A DNA stretch of 64,000 nucleotides from Candidatus Defluviibacterium haderslevense (GTDB taxonomy: Bacteria; Bacteroidota; Bacteroidia; Chitinophagales; Saprospiraceae). A program made the position numbers and the translations under genes. Where the stretch lies: the NCBI GenBank assembly GCA_016712225.1, contig JADJRL010000003.1, forward strand, positions 2,617,501-2,681,500. The letters run 5' to 3'. Position 1 is the first letter of the stretch, and every line of letters starts with the position of its first letter. This document shows, one piece after another, positions 42,207 through 52,023 of the stretch. A model generated the notes under the pieces. The model did no database searches and had not been told where the DNA came from. It saw only the letters and a program-made list of their open reading frames with translations.

Positions 42207-43046
42207 ATGAGTATATTTATAAGTTCTGTGGTAATCACGTTACTATTTGCATCCTCGACCACTACAAGTCAAGACATCAATTCTTGGTCGGAATTAAACT
42301 TGAAGGGCCGCGTTAAAACGCTTCACGAAGTTTATTACAGGCCAAAAGTAATCGGCAAAAATTATGAGTCAGAGGGTTCTAAAGACAGTATTGTATATGT
42401 CTTCAATACCGCGGGGAATATAATTGAGCAAAGAAATTTCGACGTCAATGCAAGCCTGACTCGGAGAACAGTTTTTGAATATGGACTAGATGAAAAAATA
42501 GTGGAAACTACAACTTTCTATTCTAATCAATCTGATTATACGGTAGCCAGTTATTCCTACGATGATAATAATAGACTTATAGAAGTAGCTGGAATTGATA
42601 ATGATGGAAAGTTTGATGGAAAATCTACTTATTTGTATGATGAAAATGGAAATAATATTGAAGTGAAAATATATAGAGCTGATGGAAGCGGTTATTCTAA
42701 ATTAAATTACAGTTATGACCTCAATGGACGGAAGATAGAAGAGAAGAAGTATTATTCTGAAGAAACACTTAAATGGATATATACATGGAAATATGATGTA
42801 AACGGTAAAATAATTGAAAGTAAAATTTGTGACGCCAATGGATTAGTAAACAGTAGAGAAACGTATCAATATGATGATCATGGAAATATTATTGAAATTA
42901 GTATATACAAAGCCGATGAAAACATTTTGAAAAAAAAGAAAACTTTTCGTTACGAATTTGACTCAAGCTTAAACTGGATAAAACAAACCTTATTTCTAAA
43001 TGATACACAGATATCTGTTTCTGAAAGAAAAATAGAGTATTTTTAA
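42207..43046 (+). CDS. Exported YD-repeat-like protein
   Basis: 279 residues with a signal peptide (MSIFISSVVITLLFASSTTTSQ). The body has repeats of about 22-25 residues with the pattern YxYDxNGxxIExxxYxxDG (for example, YSYDLNGRKIEEKKYYSE, YQYDDHGNIIEISIYKAD), as in YD/RHS-like or Bacteroidota 'KGxVKxLxE' surface proteins. It is too short to be a full RHS toxin and has no toxin tip. The location in the accessory region is consistent with acquired DNA. The function is unknown. Confidence 0.7.
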   Translation: MSIFISSVVITLLFASSTTTSQDINSWSELNLKGRVKTLHEVYYRPKVIGKNYESEGSKDSIVYVFNTAGNIIEQRNFDVNASLTRRTVFEYGLDEKIVETTTFYSNQSDYTVASYSYDDNNRLIEVAGIDNDGKFDGKSTYLYDENGNNIEVKIYRADGSGYSKLNYSYDLNGRKIEEKKYYSEETLKWIYTWKYDVNGKIIESKICDANGLVNSRETYQYDDHGNIIEISIYKADENILKKKKTFRYEFDSSLNWIKQTLFLNDTQISVSERKIEYF

Positions 43047-43683
43047 TTATAATATTAATCAGCAGGGATGGATACAATGAATAAGAAAATCTTAATAAAA
43101 CCTAACAAACTAAATTACAAAATAGCAGTATTACATAAAGATATCAATAGGATTTTTCAATAGAACTATTATCTGATAATGGATTGAAAATAAGTCGACT
43201 ATAAGATTAAGTTGTATACATACAAAAGGCAGTCCTGGCTTATTAAATTTAGAACTAATATATTTATAAAAGCTTAACAAATTAGGATGCTGATATGCCA
43301 GTTCATGTTTCTTGTTGATCAAGATAAGTATGGATCTGCTGATGGTAGTTAAGGTTACTTCATGACTCTTTATAAGAACGGCCAACTGAAAATAGCTGGA
43401 AAAATAGATACCAACAGTATTTTTAAATTAATTATTGAAAATTTAAATAGCTATGTATTATTTTTAGGTTTTCAAAAGAATATTACTTTAAAAATAGCAC
43501 TCATTAGGAAATAAAGTATGAAAGACTTACACTTATCTCTGTTTCATTTGCCAGCTTTGTTCAACTTGTCTTTGAGTTATGCTTCATGCTTGGTGACACC
43601 ACAAACTTTGAACGACTGCAAGAAACAAACAGACAAAAAAAATGTGTAACATAATGAGATTTACAGTTCAACAGCTTTAGAAA
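43047..43683. other. 637-bp region with decayed coding sequence
   Basis: No intact gene on either strand. On the plus strand near 43355-43410 the frame reads YFMTLYKNGQLKIAGKID, which looks like one MORN-variant repeat of a toxin-antitoxin or surface protein family, preceded and followed by stops. This is probably a relic. The minus-strand frame of 84 codons at 43131-43385 is likely chance. Confidence 0.4.
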
Positions 43684-44148
43684 ATGAAGAAAAATTATTC
43701 GCTTTTTCTGTTATTCCTTTTTATCGTTTCCTGCAAAGGGCAAGACACAACAAAAACACTTGGAAATTCTATTGCTTCTGACCCAGAAAGTGATATTGTT
43801 TCTGTTGCATTGAAAGATAAAAATGGAAACATTTGGTTTGCAGCTTCAGGCAGAGGGGTGTATCGTTACGATGCTCGCCTGAATGACGCAATCGGGCAGG
43901 AAAAATCCTTTACTAATTTTACAGAGAAAGACGGTTTAAATAGTAATGATGTTTCTTGCATTTATGAAGATAACAAAAGCAAACTTTGGTTTGGGACTAG
44001 TGGCGGGGTCTGTTACTACGATGGAAAAACTTTTATTAATTTTCCAATTGCTACAAATGAAAGTAACAATGCTTATTCCTCTATAGATTTTTCTTCCGAA
44101 ATTCCAAAACAAGTAGTTAGTATTTTGCAGGATAAAGCAGGAAACTAA
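43684..44148 (+). pseudogene. Truncated two-component-regulator propeller lipoprotein
   Basis: 154 residues with a lipoprotein signal (YSLFLLFLFIVSC). Beta-propeller repeats of the Reg_prop type follow (VSVALKDKNGNIWFAASGRGVYRYD; VSCIYEDNKSKLWFGTSGGVCYYDG). The next repeat starts VVSILQDKAGN and stops exactly where 'IWFGT' is expected. Full-length family members are several hundred residues. It is therefore a 3'-truncated gene; a short functional lipoprotein is not excluded. Confidence 0.65.
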
Positions 44149-44210
44149 AAGCATTTATTGAACATCAAAAAAACAATACTATTTTTAATACACAGTTTAA
44201 ACTTAATTAA

Positions 44211-44657
44211 ATGAAAAATTTTATTTTAACATTAGCATTCTCGCTTACATTTAGTGCACTTTCTTTTGGACAAACTGATGCTGATTATACCAAGACATTA
44301 AAAAAGATGTTTACTCTTTCAGGAACCGAGGAGTCATACCAGTATGCAATTAAACAAATGTTTGTAATATTTAAAGAACAATCACCTTTTGTTGAAGCGA
44401 GTGTTTGGGAAGAGTTTGAGAAAGAATTTTCAAATACATCAATAGATAAACTTGTTGAAATGCTTGCGCCAGTTTATCAAAAATACATGACTCAAGTGGA
44501 TCTAGAAGAAATGATCATATTTTACCAAACCCCAGTTGGAAAAAAATATGCAAAAAACTTGTCTATGATTATGCAAGAATCTATGGAGGTTGGTCAACAA
44601 TGGGGGATGAAAATTGGGCAAGAAATTGCATATAAATTAAAGGAAAAAGGGAATTGA
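44211..44657 (+). CDS. DUF2059 family exported protein
   Basis: 148 residues with the signal peptide MKNFILTLAFSLTFSALSFGQ. The helical body with the segment EMIIFYQTPVGKKYAKNLSMIMQESMEVGQQWG is the DUF2059 signature (L.xxxxFYxTPxGKK...P.......G..w). The function is unknown; family members are periplasmic. It lies downstream of the truncated propeller gene in the accessory region. The frame and signal peptide are intact. Confidence 0.82.
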   Translation: MKNFILTLAFSLTFSALSFGQTDADYTKTLKKMFTLSGTEESYQYAIKQMFVIFKEQSPFVEASVWEEFEKEFSNTSIDKLVEMLAPVYQKYMTQVDLEEMIIFYQTPVGKKYAKNLSMIMQESMEVGQQWGMKIGQEIAYKLKEKGN

Positions 44658-44762
44658 TTAGGTGCAATAGCATGTAATGCAATCCAACATGAAACTTAAT
44701 CGTGCTCTTTTGGTTTTATCATTAGAGATCAATGAATTCTCTAATTTTAGAGCCCAATGATT

Positions 44763-44782
44763 TGGCGGTTTATCGTCTATGC
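44763..44782. repeat. Inverted partner of the 42008 element
   Basis: GGCGGTTTATCGTCTATGCC, the reverse complement of which matches 42008-42027 at about 16 of 20 positions. The same area also aligns in the direct sense with 42109-42140 (TTTRGCGGTTT..C.TCTA..CCAAA). It sits just upstream of the P-type ATPase gene. Confidence 0.45.
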
Positions 44783-44833
44783 CAAAACCATTAGTCACTA
44801 GCATAGACACATTAAGCCACTTAATTAGTACAG

Positions 44834-47545
44834 ATGAAAATCAAATACCCATTATCAGATCCCCATACTTTTTCTGTTGAAGAAATTCTTCAAGAGTTTC
44901 AAACGGATGCTACATCAGGATTAAGTCAAATTGAAGCAGAAAAACGGACCATTGAGTTTGGTGCAAATATTTATCAAACACAAAAACAGAAAAGTATTTT
45001 GTTAATGATACTTCTGCAATTCAAAAGTCCAATTGTTTATTTGTTGCTTTTTGCCGTAGTTGTTACGATCTACTTTCATAATTTTATTGAAGCTATTGCT
45101 ATCCTGGTAGTTATTTTCATTAATGCCCTCATCGGATTTCTAATGGAGTTGCAGGCTCGCAACTCAATGAATACCCTGAAAGAAATGGATGTGATACTTT
45201 CAAAAGTTATTCGTGATGGAAAAATTCAAGAGATACCATCTGAAAAAATGGTACCGGGTGATATGATTTCATTAGAGGCTGGTGATGTGATTCCTGGTGA
45301 TGCGCACCTTACAGAATCCAATCAGTTGCAGTGCGATGAATCTTCTCTCACAGGAGAGTCACTTCCGTCAGAAAAAAATCCAGAAAAACTTCCGAAAGAT
45401 ACTGTACTTGGAGACCAGGTTAACATGGTGTTTAAAGGTACTTCAGTAACGAATGGAAATGGTAAAGCCGTCATTATTGGAACAGCAATGCATACTCAAT
45501 TAGGAACCATCACAGCCCTAGTAGAACATTCAAAAGAAGAAGAGACACCACTGGATAAAAAAATTCATGTTCTCAGTAAAAAGCTGATATGGATTACATT
45601 AGGGATGACATCTGTTTTTGCAATCACAGGATTTATTCAAGGAAAAGAATGGGTATTGATAATAGAGACTTCTATCGCTTTGGCGGTTGCTGCATTTCCT
45701 GAAGGCCTGCCTATAGTAGCCACTGTAGCATTGGCCTATGGTATGCTTTTGATGGCGAAGCGCAATGTCATTGTTAAAAAATTATCGGCTGTAGAAACTT
45801 TAGGAAGCACCAATGTGATATTGACTGATAAAACGGGTACTTTAACAGAAAACAAAATATATGTAGATACCTTTTGTTTTCCCGAAGAAATACTCAAGGT
45901 TGAAATTAAAGATAATGTACTGACTTTTGATAAAGGAAAAGTTGAAAAAAGTGAGGAAGCATTTCAAAAGTTGAGATTAATAGGTGCGCTATGTAATAAT
46001 GCTTCTGCTAAAGATAGTAATGATAAAACGAAACTGTTGGGCGACCCAATAGAAATTGCACTTATTCATCTCGCTAATGCATCGGGTACATCTTATGAAG
46101 AATTAAAGTTACCATATGAAAGAATTGGTGAGATGCCTTTTAGTTCTGAAACCAAGATCATGGGGACGTTGCACAAAAATGCAAACGGTAAATTTGTTGC
46201 TGCAAAAGGCTCCGTAGAGCATTTATTGGAGAAATGCAATAAGTTGCAAATAGGTACCACCACAATAGATCTGAGTGAAGCAGAACGAAAAAAGATACTC
46301 GAGGAATCTGAGAAAATGGCTGCTGATGGTCTGCGTGTATTAGCTTTTGCTTATAGAGCGGAAGCGGAATTAAACCAAGATGATTTTTTAAATTCACTTG
46401 TTTACGTAGCCATGATTGGTTTTTTAGATCCACCGCGATTGGATATTAAAGAAGCTATTCTTACATGCAAAAAGGCGGGAATTAGAATTGTAATGATTAC
46501 AGGTGACCATCCTTTAACGGCGCTTAACATTGCCAGAAAAGTAGGATTAGTAGATGAGTTAGAACAGAATGTAATAACCGGAATGGATATACCTCCAATG
46601 GAATCACTGTCCGAGGAATGGATTGAAAGAATACTTTCTACCTCGGTATTTGCTCGAGCCACACCAAAACAAAAATTAGAGATAGTAGAAATCTATCAAA
46701 ATGCAGGCAACATAGTGTCTATGACTGGTGATGGCGTAAATGATGCACCCGCACTTAAAATATCAGATATTGGAATTGCTATGGGAATGAGGGGTACTCA
46801 GGTAGCTAAAGAAACTGCCAGCATAGTTTTAAAGGACGATTCGTTTATATCCATTGCCAAGGCTGTATCGCATGGCAGAGAGATATTTCAGAACATACAA
46901 AAATTCGTAATCTACCTCGTCTCTTGTAATTTGAGTGAAATATTTATTGTGACTACCTTGGGTTTTATTGCACCAGCCTCTACGCTACTTGCTTTACAGA
47001 TATTGTTCTTAAATATGGTTACAGATATATTTCCGGCATTGGCTCTAGGATTAGGCAAAGGGGATAACACCATTATGGACAAGCCACCAAAAGACCCGAA
47101 AGATCCAATAGTTTCTAACAGAAATTGGATTGCAATTTCTTTATATGCTGGTGCCATAACCTTTGCAGTAATTGCTGCCGTAATTTATTGCAAACAAACT
47201 ATTTCTACAGATGCCAAAATTGCAAACAATGTAGCGTTTATCACACTTGCATTTGCGCAACTCTTTCATGTGTTCAATATGTCATCTATACACTCAAAAT
47301 TATTAGTGAATGAAATAACAAAAAATAAATTTGTATGGATAGCTTTTTTAATTTGCACTGGGCTTATGGCGGTGGTTTATGCTATACCTCAGATGCGTTT
47401 AGTGTTAGGTTTAACTATACTACCGGCAAAGGTGTGGTTAGTATCCATTTTGGCCGCATTGATTCCGTTGGTTTTAGCACAAGGATATAAAATCATTGTA
47501 GCGCGCAGAAATAAAACACGATCAGGTACTCAATTTTTTCTATAG
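44834..47545 (+). CDS. P-type cation-transporting ATPase (P2A, Ca(II)/Mn(II)-type)
   Basis: 903 residues. An N-terminal cation-ATPase domain (FSVEEILQEFQTDATSGLS) is followed by the actuator domain with TGES (173-176), helix 4 with PEGLP (289-293), the phosphorylation site DKTGT (D332), and the hinge TGDGVNDAPAL. The C-terminus has further transmembrane helices. PEGLP in helix 4 and the N-terminal domain place it with the calcium/manganese-exporting P2A group; the exact ion cannot be fixed by reading. All catalytic motifs are present. It lies at the edge of the cassette-rich region. Confidence 0.92.
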   Translation: MKIKYPLSDPHTFSVEEILQEFQTDATSGLSQIEAEKRTIEFGANIYQTQKQKSILLMILLQFKSPIVYLLLFAVVVTIYFHNFIEAIAILVVIFINALIGFLMELQARNSMNTLKEMDVILSKVIRDGKIQEIPSEKMVPGDMISLEAGDVIPGDAHLTESNQLQCDESSLTGESLPSEKNPEKLPKDTVLGDQVNMVFKGTSVTNGNGKAVIIGTAMHTQLGTITALVEHSKEEETPLDKKIHVLSKKLIWITLGMTSVFAITGFIQGKEWVLIIETSIALAVAAFPEGLPIVATVALAYGMLLMAKRNVIVKKLSAVETLGSTNVILTDKTGTLTENKIYVDTFCFPEEILKVEIKDNVLTFDKGKVEKSEEAFQKLRLIGALCNNASAKDSNDKTKLLGDPIEIALIHLANASGTSYEELKLPYERIGEMPFSSETKIMGTLHKNANGKFVAAKGSVEHLLEKCNKLQIGTTTIDLSEAERKKILEESEKMAADGLRVLAFAYRAEAELNQDDFLNSLVYVAMIGFLDPPRLDIKEAILTCKKAGIRIVMITGDHPLTALNIARKVGLVDELEQNVITGMDIPPMESLSEEWIERILSTSVFARATPKQKLEIVEIYQNAGNIVSMTGDGVNDAPALKISDIGIAMGMRGTQVAKETASIVLKDDSFISIAKAVSHGREIFQNIQKFVIYLVSCNLSEIFIVTTLGFIAPASTLLALQILFLNMVTDIFPALALGLGKGDNTIMDKPPKDPKDPIVSNRNWIAISLYAGAITFAVIAAVIYCKQTISTDAKIANNVAFITLAFAQLFHVFNMSSIHSKLLVNEITKNKFVWIAFLICTGLMAVVYAIPQMRLVLGLTILPAKVWLVSILAALIPLVLAQGYKIIVARRNKTRSGTQFFL

Positions 47546-47661
47546 CGGAGTCTGACACCTAAAAAAACCAATTCAAAATGATAGTTCAAATTGATAATAA
47601 AATATTGTCTGCTTATAACCTCTTCGCGAAATCCAATTCTATAACGAGACAATCACTTTTT

Positions 47662-47677
47662 ATACTAGTGCTAGTAT
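47662..47677. promoter_or_regulatory. 16-bp perfect palindrome, possible operator
   Basis: ATACTAG-TG-CTAGTAT, about 170 bp upstream of the RCC1-repeat gene. An AT-rich hairpin (47680-47689 with 47697-47706) follows at once. The symmetry is typical of a regulator site; no regulator gene is nearby. Confidence 0.35.
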
Positions 47678-47844
47678 TGAATTAAATAAGAATTATTTAT
47701 TTAATTATTCCAGAAAATTGGGGAAAAATTATTCCGCGAACAACCTTTTTCTCTCGCCTGTTGTGCACGCGGGCAAGTTGATCTTTTTATTTTCATAACG
47801 AAACCTAATGCATGATTTGGGATTTTTGCAATATATTTGTAGGT

Positions 47845-49269
47845 ATGAAAATAAAATCTTGCTTAATATTTATTTGCATTTATTCATTTTGTGTTTTGTT
47901 ATCAATAAAAGCCCAAGTTATTGCAACCGGCGGCCGACATTCCATAGTGTTGTGTTCAGATAGTACAGTAAAGTCATGGGGCTATAATGGTTATGGTCAA
48001 TTGGGCAATGGTAATATTATGGAGCAGCATTCGGGTGTCTCGGTTGTTAATTTATCCCAAGTCAAACAGGTAGCTGGAGGATTATTTCATTCGATTTTTG
48101 TAAAAAGTGATGGAACCGTTTGGGCATCTGGGCGGAATAATAATGGTCCACTTGGTGATGGCACCAATATCGACAAGAGTTTTGCAGTCCAAGTTATTGG
48201 TTTAAATGAAGTGATTCAGGCTGCGGGTGGCGGAGAACATTCCCTTTTTTTAAAAAATGACGGTACCGTATGGGCTTGTGGATTAAATGGTTCAGGACAA
48301 TTAGGAGATGGAACAAACGTTTCTAAAAATGTTCCTGTTCAAATAATGGGATTGAGCGATATAGTTCAAGTGGCTGCTGGAGCAGAATTTTCTTTATTTT
48401 TAAAAAGTGATGGCACCGTATGGGCATGTGGACATAATGGATTTGGGCAATTTGGAAATAGTTCTAACGCGTCAAAGAATCGCCCGGTTCTAATTACAGG
48501 ATTAACGGAAATCGTTCATATTTCTGCGGGTGAATGGCATTCTCTTTTTGTAAAAAAGGATGGAAGTGTATTTTCTGCCGGTAGAAATAATTACGGTCAA
48601 TTAGGAGATGGTAGTACTATTGACAAGAATGTGGCAATTCAAATTATTGGTTTGTCAGATATCATCCAAGCTGATGCAGGTGGAATACATTCTGTATTTG
48701 TAAAAAGAGATGGATCTGTTTGGTCCAGTGGATTAAATAGTGGGGGAAACAATGATGGACAATTGGGTGATGGCACTAAAGTAGATCGATCAGTTCCTGT
48801 GCAAGTCATTAATTCATGGGGATCTGGAAAAATAATATATGCTACAGCGACCAGAGAGCATACACTTTTGTTGCATGAAGATGGAACCATCTGGGCTTGT
48901 GGCAGGAATAATTATGGTCAATTGGGTTATGGGTCCTTTACTACAGTGAATTCATTTATCCCTGTGCAATCAAAAAATATTTGCCCAGTTGTCTCTGCTA
49001 CTACAAATAAAATGAAATCCGATAAAGGTCTAATGTCAATTCACAAACTAAGTTTAAATTCAGAAGCAATATTGAATACATCTTTTGAAATGAATGATGC
49101 TACTTTGATTTTTTATAATTATTTAGGTCAGCCGATCAAATTGATTAGGAATTTATTTGGGCAAGAAGCTGGAATAAATATTGATGGAATCGATAATGGT
49201 ATATATTTGCTAACCATTTTGCAAAACCAAAAAAGTATTTGTACATCCAAATGGATATTCATGAATTAG
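47845..49269 (+). CDS. RCC1-repeat beta-propeller protein with T9SS sorting domain
   Basis: 474 residues from the ATG at 47845 (MKIKSCLIFICIYSFCVLL, signal peptide); the frame extends upstream to 47812 but that ATG would put an unlikely extension before the signal. About seven RCC1-type repeats follow (for example, VWACGLNGSGQLGDGTN, VFSAGRNNYGQLGDGST, IWACGRNNYGQLGYGS), forming a seven-bladed propeller. The last ~80 residues (NTSFEMNDATLIFYNYLGQ, NIDGIDNGIYLLTILQNQ) are a T9SS type A sorting domain. It is probably a surface-exposed protein for adhesion or ligand binding. Confidence 0.88.
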   Translation: MKIKSCLIFICIYSFCVLLSIKAQVIATGGRHSIVLCSDSTVKSWGYNGYGQLGNGNIMEQHSGVSVVNLSQVKQVAGGLFHSIFVKSDGTVWASGRNNNGPLGDGTNIDKSFAVQVIGLNEVIQAAGGGEHSLFLKNDGTVWACGLNGSGQLGDGTNVSKNVPVQIMGLSDIVQVAAGAEFSLFLKSDGTVWACGHNGFGQFGNSSNASKNRPVLITGLTEIVHISAGEWHSLFVKKDGSVFSAGRNNYGQLGDGSTIDKNVAIQIIGLSDIIQADAGGIHSVFVKRDGSVWSSGLNSGGNNDGQLGDGTKVDRSVPVQVINSWGSGKIIYATATREHTLLLHEDGTIWACGRNNYGQLGYGSFTTVNSFIPVQSKNICPVVSATTNKMKSDKGLMSIHKLSLNSEAILNTSFEMNDATLIFYNYLGQPIKLIRNLFGQEAGINIDGIDNGIYLLTILQNQKSICTSKWIFMN

Positions 49270-49312
49270 TTCCAATAGATATGAATGTATTAAAATCTGT
49301 TAAAAATAAATT

Positions 49313-49705
49313 GTGAAACATAAAAGCGCTGAAGTAAGTACATTTCTTGATGAGTTAAATCACCCATTAAGAATGGAAATTGAGAATTTGCGTGAATTCA
49401 TTTTGAACTCAGATGTAAGGATTACCGAGAATATTAAATGGAACGGACCTAATTATTGCATAAATAATGAAGATCGTATTACCATGAGAGTTCAGCCTCC
49501 TAAACAAATACAACTCATTTTTCATCGGGGCGCAAAAGTACAGGAACTGCCAAAGAATAGAATAATAGAAGATGATTCTGGATTATTGATTTGGAAGACG
49601 AGTGATCGGGCAGTTGCGACTTTTCGAAATGCAGGAGAAATCGAGCAAGGCAAAGTCAACTTAACTGATATAGTTAAAAAGTGGATACAAGAAACAACAA
49701 AATAA
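49313..49705 (+). CDS. DUF1801 domain protein
   Basis: 130 residues from a GTG start (MKHKSAEVSTFLDELNHP). The conserved core (ENIKWNGPNYCINNEDRITMRVQPPKQIQLIFHRG) matches the DUF1801/YdhG-like family, small cytoplasmic proteins with a frataxin-like fold. The function is unknown. It is followed 25 bp later by a DUF4287 gene, a common pairing in Bacteroidota, so the two may be one unit. Confidence 0.85.
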   Translation: MKHKSAEVSTFLDELNHPLRMEIENLREFILNSDVRITENIKWNGPNYCINNEDRITMRVQPPKQIQLIFHRGAKVQELPKNRIIEDDSGLLIWKTSDRAVATFRNAGEIEQGKVNLTDIVKKWIQETTK

Positions 49706-49730
49706 TTTATTTATAAAAATCTATTGAATC

Positions 49731-49946
49731 ATGTCATTTCAAGCTTATATCGATAATATTAAAACCAAAACGGGTAAAACACCTGAAGATTTTAAAAATC
49801 AAATGGATCAGGAAGGAATACTCAGATCTGATATGAAAGCAACTGAACTTGTGCTATGGCTAAAAGAAAATTATCAGTTGGGACATGGACATGCTATGGC
49901 CATTTGGGCTGTGTTTAAGTCTAAAGGGTGGGTGAAGGATAAATAG
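49731..49946 (+). CDS. DUF4287 family protein
   Basis: 71 residues. MSFQAYIDNIKTKTGKTPEDF, then LVLWLKENYQLGHGHAMAIWAV is the complete DUF4287 domain. It is a small cytoplasmic protein of unknown function, often encoded next to DUF1801 proteins or fused to them. The start is the ATG at 49731. The length equals the family's. Confidence 0.87.
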   Translation: MSFQAYIDNIKTKTGKTPEDFKNQMDQEGILRSDMKATELVLWLKENYQLGHGHAMAIWAVFKSKGWVKDK

Positions 49947-50072
49947 TATGAATTATATAAGATGAATTTCATTTTTTTTAACCAATTACTTAATTGTTGC
50001 AAATAGAAGCCAAATAATATCAATAATTACCAAGTCAATGGGTGGAATATATTTTTTATAAAATCATGAATT

Positions 50073-50753
50073 ATGGAACAAATTCCAAATTATTTAAATA
50101 TTTTTTTTGGACTAACGACCTTATTTACGATTGGAATATTTTATTGGGCCGCTAATCAATCAAAATTCACCTTGATCATTTTACTATCATGGTTGATTTT
50201 GCAATTCATCATTGGAACAACTGGATTTTATACCATAACTGAAGGTTTTCCACCTAGGTTCTTGTTATTAATCTTGCCTCCTTTTATTTTTATTGGAGTA
50301 TTATTCTCAACTACGAATGGCAGATTATTTATTGATGGGTTGAATTTAAGAATACTTACGATGTTGCATATAGTTAGAATTCCTGTTGAGCTCGTATTGT
50401 ATGGATTATATGTATATAAGGCAGTTCCTGAATTGATGACTTTTGAAGGAAGGAATTATGACATAGTATCTGGATTGACAGCTCCTATAATTTATTACCT
50501 TGGTTTTGTCAAAAAACAATTCAATACAAGGTTATTATTGATTTGGAATTTCATTTGTTTAGGACTTCTATTCAATATTGTTGTTCATGCGGTTCTTTCT
50601 GCCCCATTTCCATTTCAGCAACTCGCTTTTGATCAACCCAATATAGCTGTTTTGCATGCGCCATTTAATGGGTTACCTTCTTGTGTTGTTCCACTCGTAT
50701 TGCTTTCGCATTTGGCTGCAATCAGACAATTATTAAGAAGTAAAGCTACATAA
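50073..50753 (+). CDS. Integral membrane protein of unknown function
   Basis: 226 residues with about seven hydrophobic segments (IFFGLTTLFTIGIFYWA, LIILLSWLILQFIIG, FLLLILPPFIFIGVLF, LIWNFICLGLLFNIVVHAVL, VVPLVLLSHLAAI). No motif allows a function to be given. Similar uncharacterised membrane proteins occur in Bacteroidota. It is a single gene with about 390 bp of non-coding sequence after it. Confidence 0.7.
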   Translation: MEQIPNYLNIFFGLTTLFTIGIFYWAANQSKFTLIILLSWLILQFIIGTTGFYTITEGFPPRFLLLILPPFIFIGVLFSTTNGRLFIDGLNLRILTMLHIVRIPVELVLYGLYVYKAVPELMTFEGRNYDIVSGLTAPIIYYLGFVKKQFNTRLLLIWNFICLGLLFNIVVHAVLSAPFPFQQLAFDQPNIAVLHAPFNGLPSCVVPLVLLSHLAAIRQLLRSKAT

Positions 50754-51143
50754 AAGAGCATCAAACTATTGGTTTTTCACTTGTCAATGGCCATAAATGG
50801 TTGATTCGATTGAAAGAAGATATTCTTAAAGTTGAAATATGCTCTTATTTCTAGAATTTTTTCTTTAATTTTTTTTTGGGTTTATTAAAAGCAAACTCTA
50901 TTTTATTAATTATAGATTATGGGGTAATCAATTAAGTTATATTGATTACTTTCACATTTGAATGAGGGGCAAAACGATTTAAGCAAACCTAGTCAAGCAA
51001 ACCATTCTAGTTTATTTTTGATTGTTTAAATTTTAGTCCCACACATTAAATTACTTAGTTGAGCTTTATTTATTTTGAGGGATTGAAATGTAATCATTAA
51101 TATGACAAAGAGTCACATATTATAAAATAGATAATTTATTGTA
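50754..51143. other. 390-bp intergenic region
   Basis: AT-rich with no reading frame of interest. I saw no strong hairpin and no exact promoter pair; it should hold the promoter of the carbonic anhydrase gene. Confidence 0.4.
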
Positions 51144-51827
51144 ATGAAAAAACTAACAAAAATTTGCATAATCCTACTAATATGTAGTAGTTTTATGAAA
51201 TGTGGAACACATAAGACACATGCCAGCAGTTCGAATTCAAAGCATGAAACCCTTACTATAAACACACCTGATGAGGCCATTTTAGAACTTAAGGATGGAA
51301 ATAAGCGATTTCTACAAAACAAACCTATTAATACAGATTATAAGAGTCAAATCGAACATACTAAAAGTGATCAACATCCACATTCTTTAATATTATCTTG
51401 TCTGGATAGTAGAATCCCACCCGAAATTATTTTTGATCAAGGAATTGGAAATATATTTGTAGCAAGAAATGCTGGAAATATTGAAGATCAAAATATTTTG
51501 GGGAGTATGGAATTTGCTACAAAAGTTAAGGGGAGTAAACTAATAGTTGTTATCGGTCATAATCATTGTGGTGCTGTAAAGGGAGCCGTAGATGATGTTG
51601 AATTGGGCCATTTAACTCAACTGGTCAATCAAATTAAACCTGCTATTGTCCAGAACGAAGATAAAAAACTTATGTTAGATGAGACTTCAAAAAATAGTGT
51701 CAAGCGAACTATTGATGATATACTTAAACGGAGTCCAGTAATAGAAGAATTAGTTAAGAAGAATCAAGTTAAAATTGTTGGGGCTTATTACAACTTAGAA
51801 AACGGAAAAGTTACTTTTTTTGATTAA
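51144..51827 (+). CDS. Exported beta-class carbonic anhydrase (lipoprotein)
   Basis: 227 residues. The N-terminus is a lipoprotein signal (ICIILLICSSFMKC, Cys 20), unusual for a beta-carbonic anhydrase, since most are cytoplasmic. The zinc ligands C86 (SCLDSR), H139 and C142 (GHNHCGA) and the D88-R90 dyad are intact, so it should interconvert CO2 and bicarbonate. The signal places it on the outer surface of the inner membrane or on the outer membrane. A terminator for the facing gene lies about 200 bp downstream. Confidence 0.9.
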   Translation: MKKLTKICIILLICSSFMKCGTHKTHASSSNSKHETLTINTPDEAILELKDGNKRFLQNKPINTDYKSQIEHTKSDQHPHSLILSCLDSRIPPEIIFDQGIGNIFVARNAGNIEDQNILGSMEFATKVKGSKLIVVIGHNHCGAVKGAVDDVELGHLTQLVNQIKPAIVQNEDKKLMLDETSKNSVKRTIDDILKRSPVIEELVKKNQVKIVGAYYNLENGKVTFFD

Positions 51828-52023
51828 TTTTTTTTGTGTGTAGCTTATGATTTGAACTTAATTATTTTGGGCTAAGTTGTTAGCTTGAAAGTATTATAAT
51901 GAGTTGGGTGAGTTTCATTCCCTAATTTTTTGTTTGAAGGCATTTAAATTTTATTCAAAAAGTATTAATTTCAGTTTTACCTGTTTTTGAATTTTAGAGA
52001 TGGTTTAAGTTGTAAATATTTTT

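Noticed and set aside
43131..43385. 84-codon minus-strand frame
   Set aside because: No signal peptide or family was recognised; the plus strand of the same area shows a decayed MORN-like repeat, which explains the sequence better.
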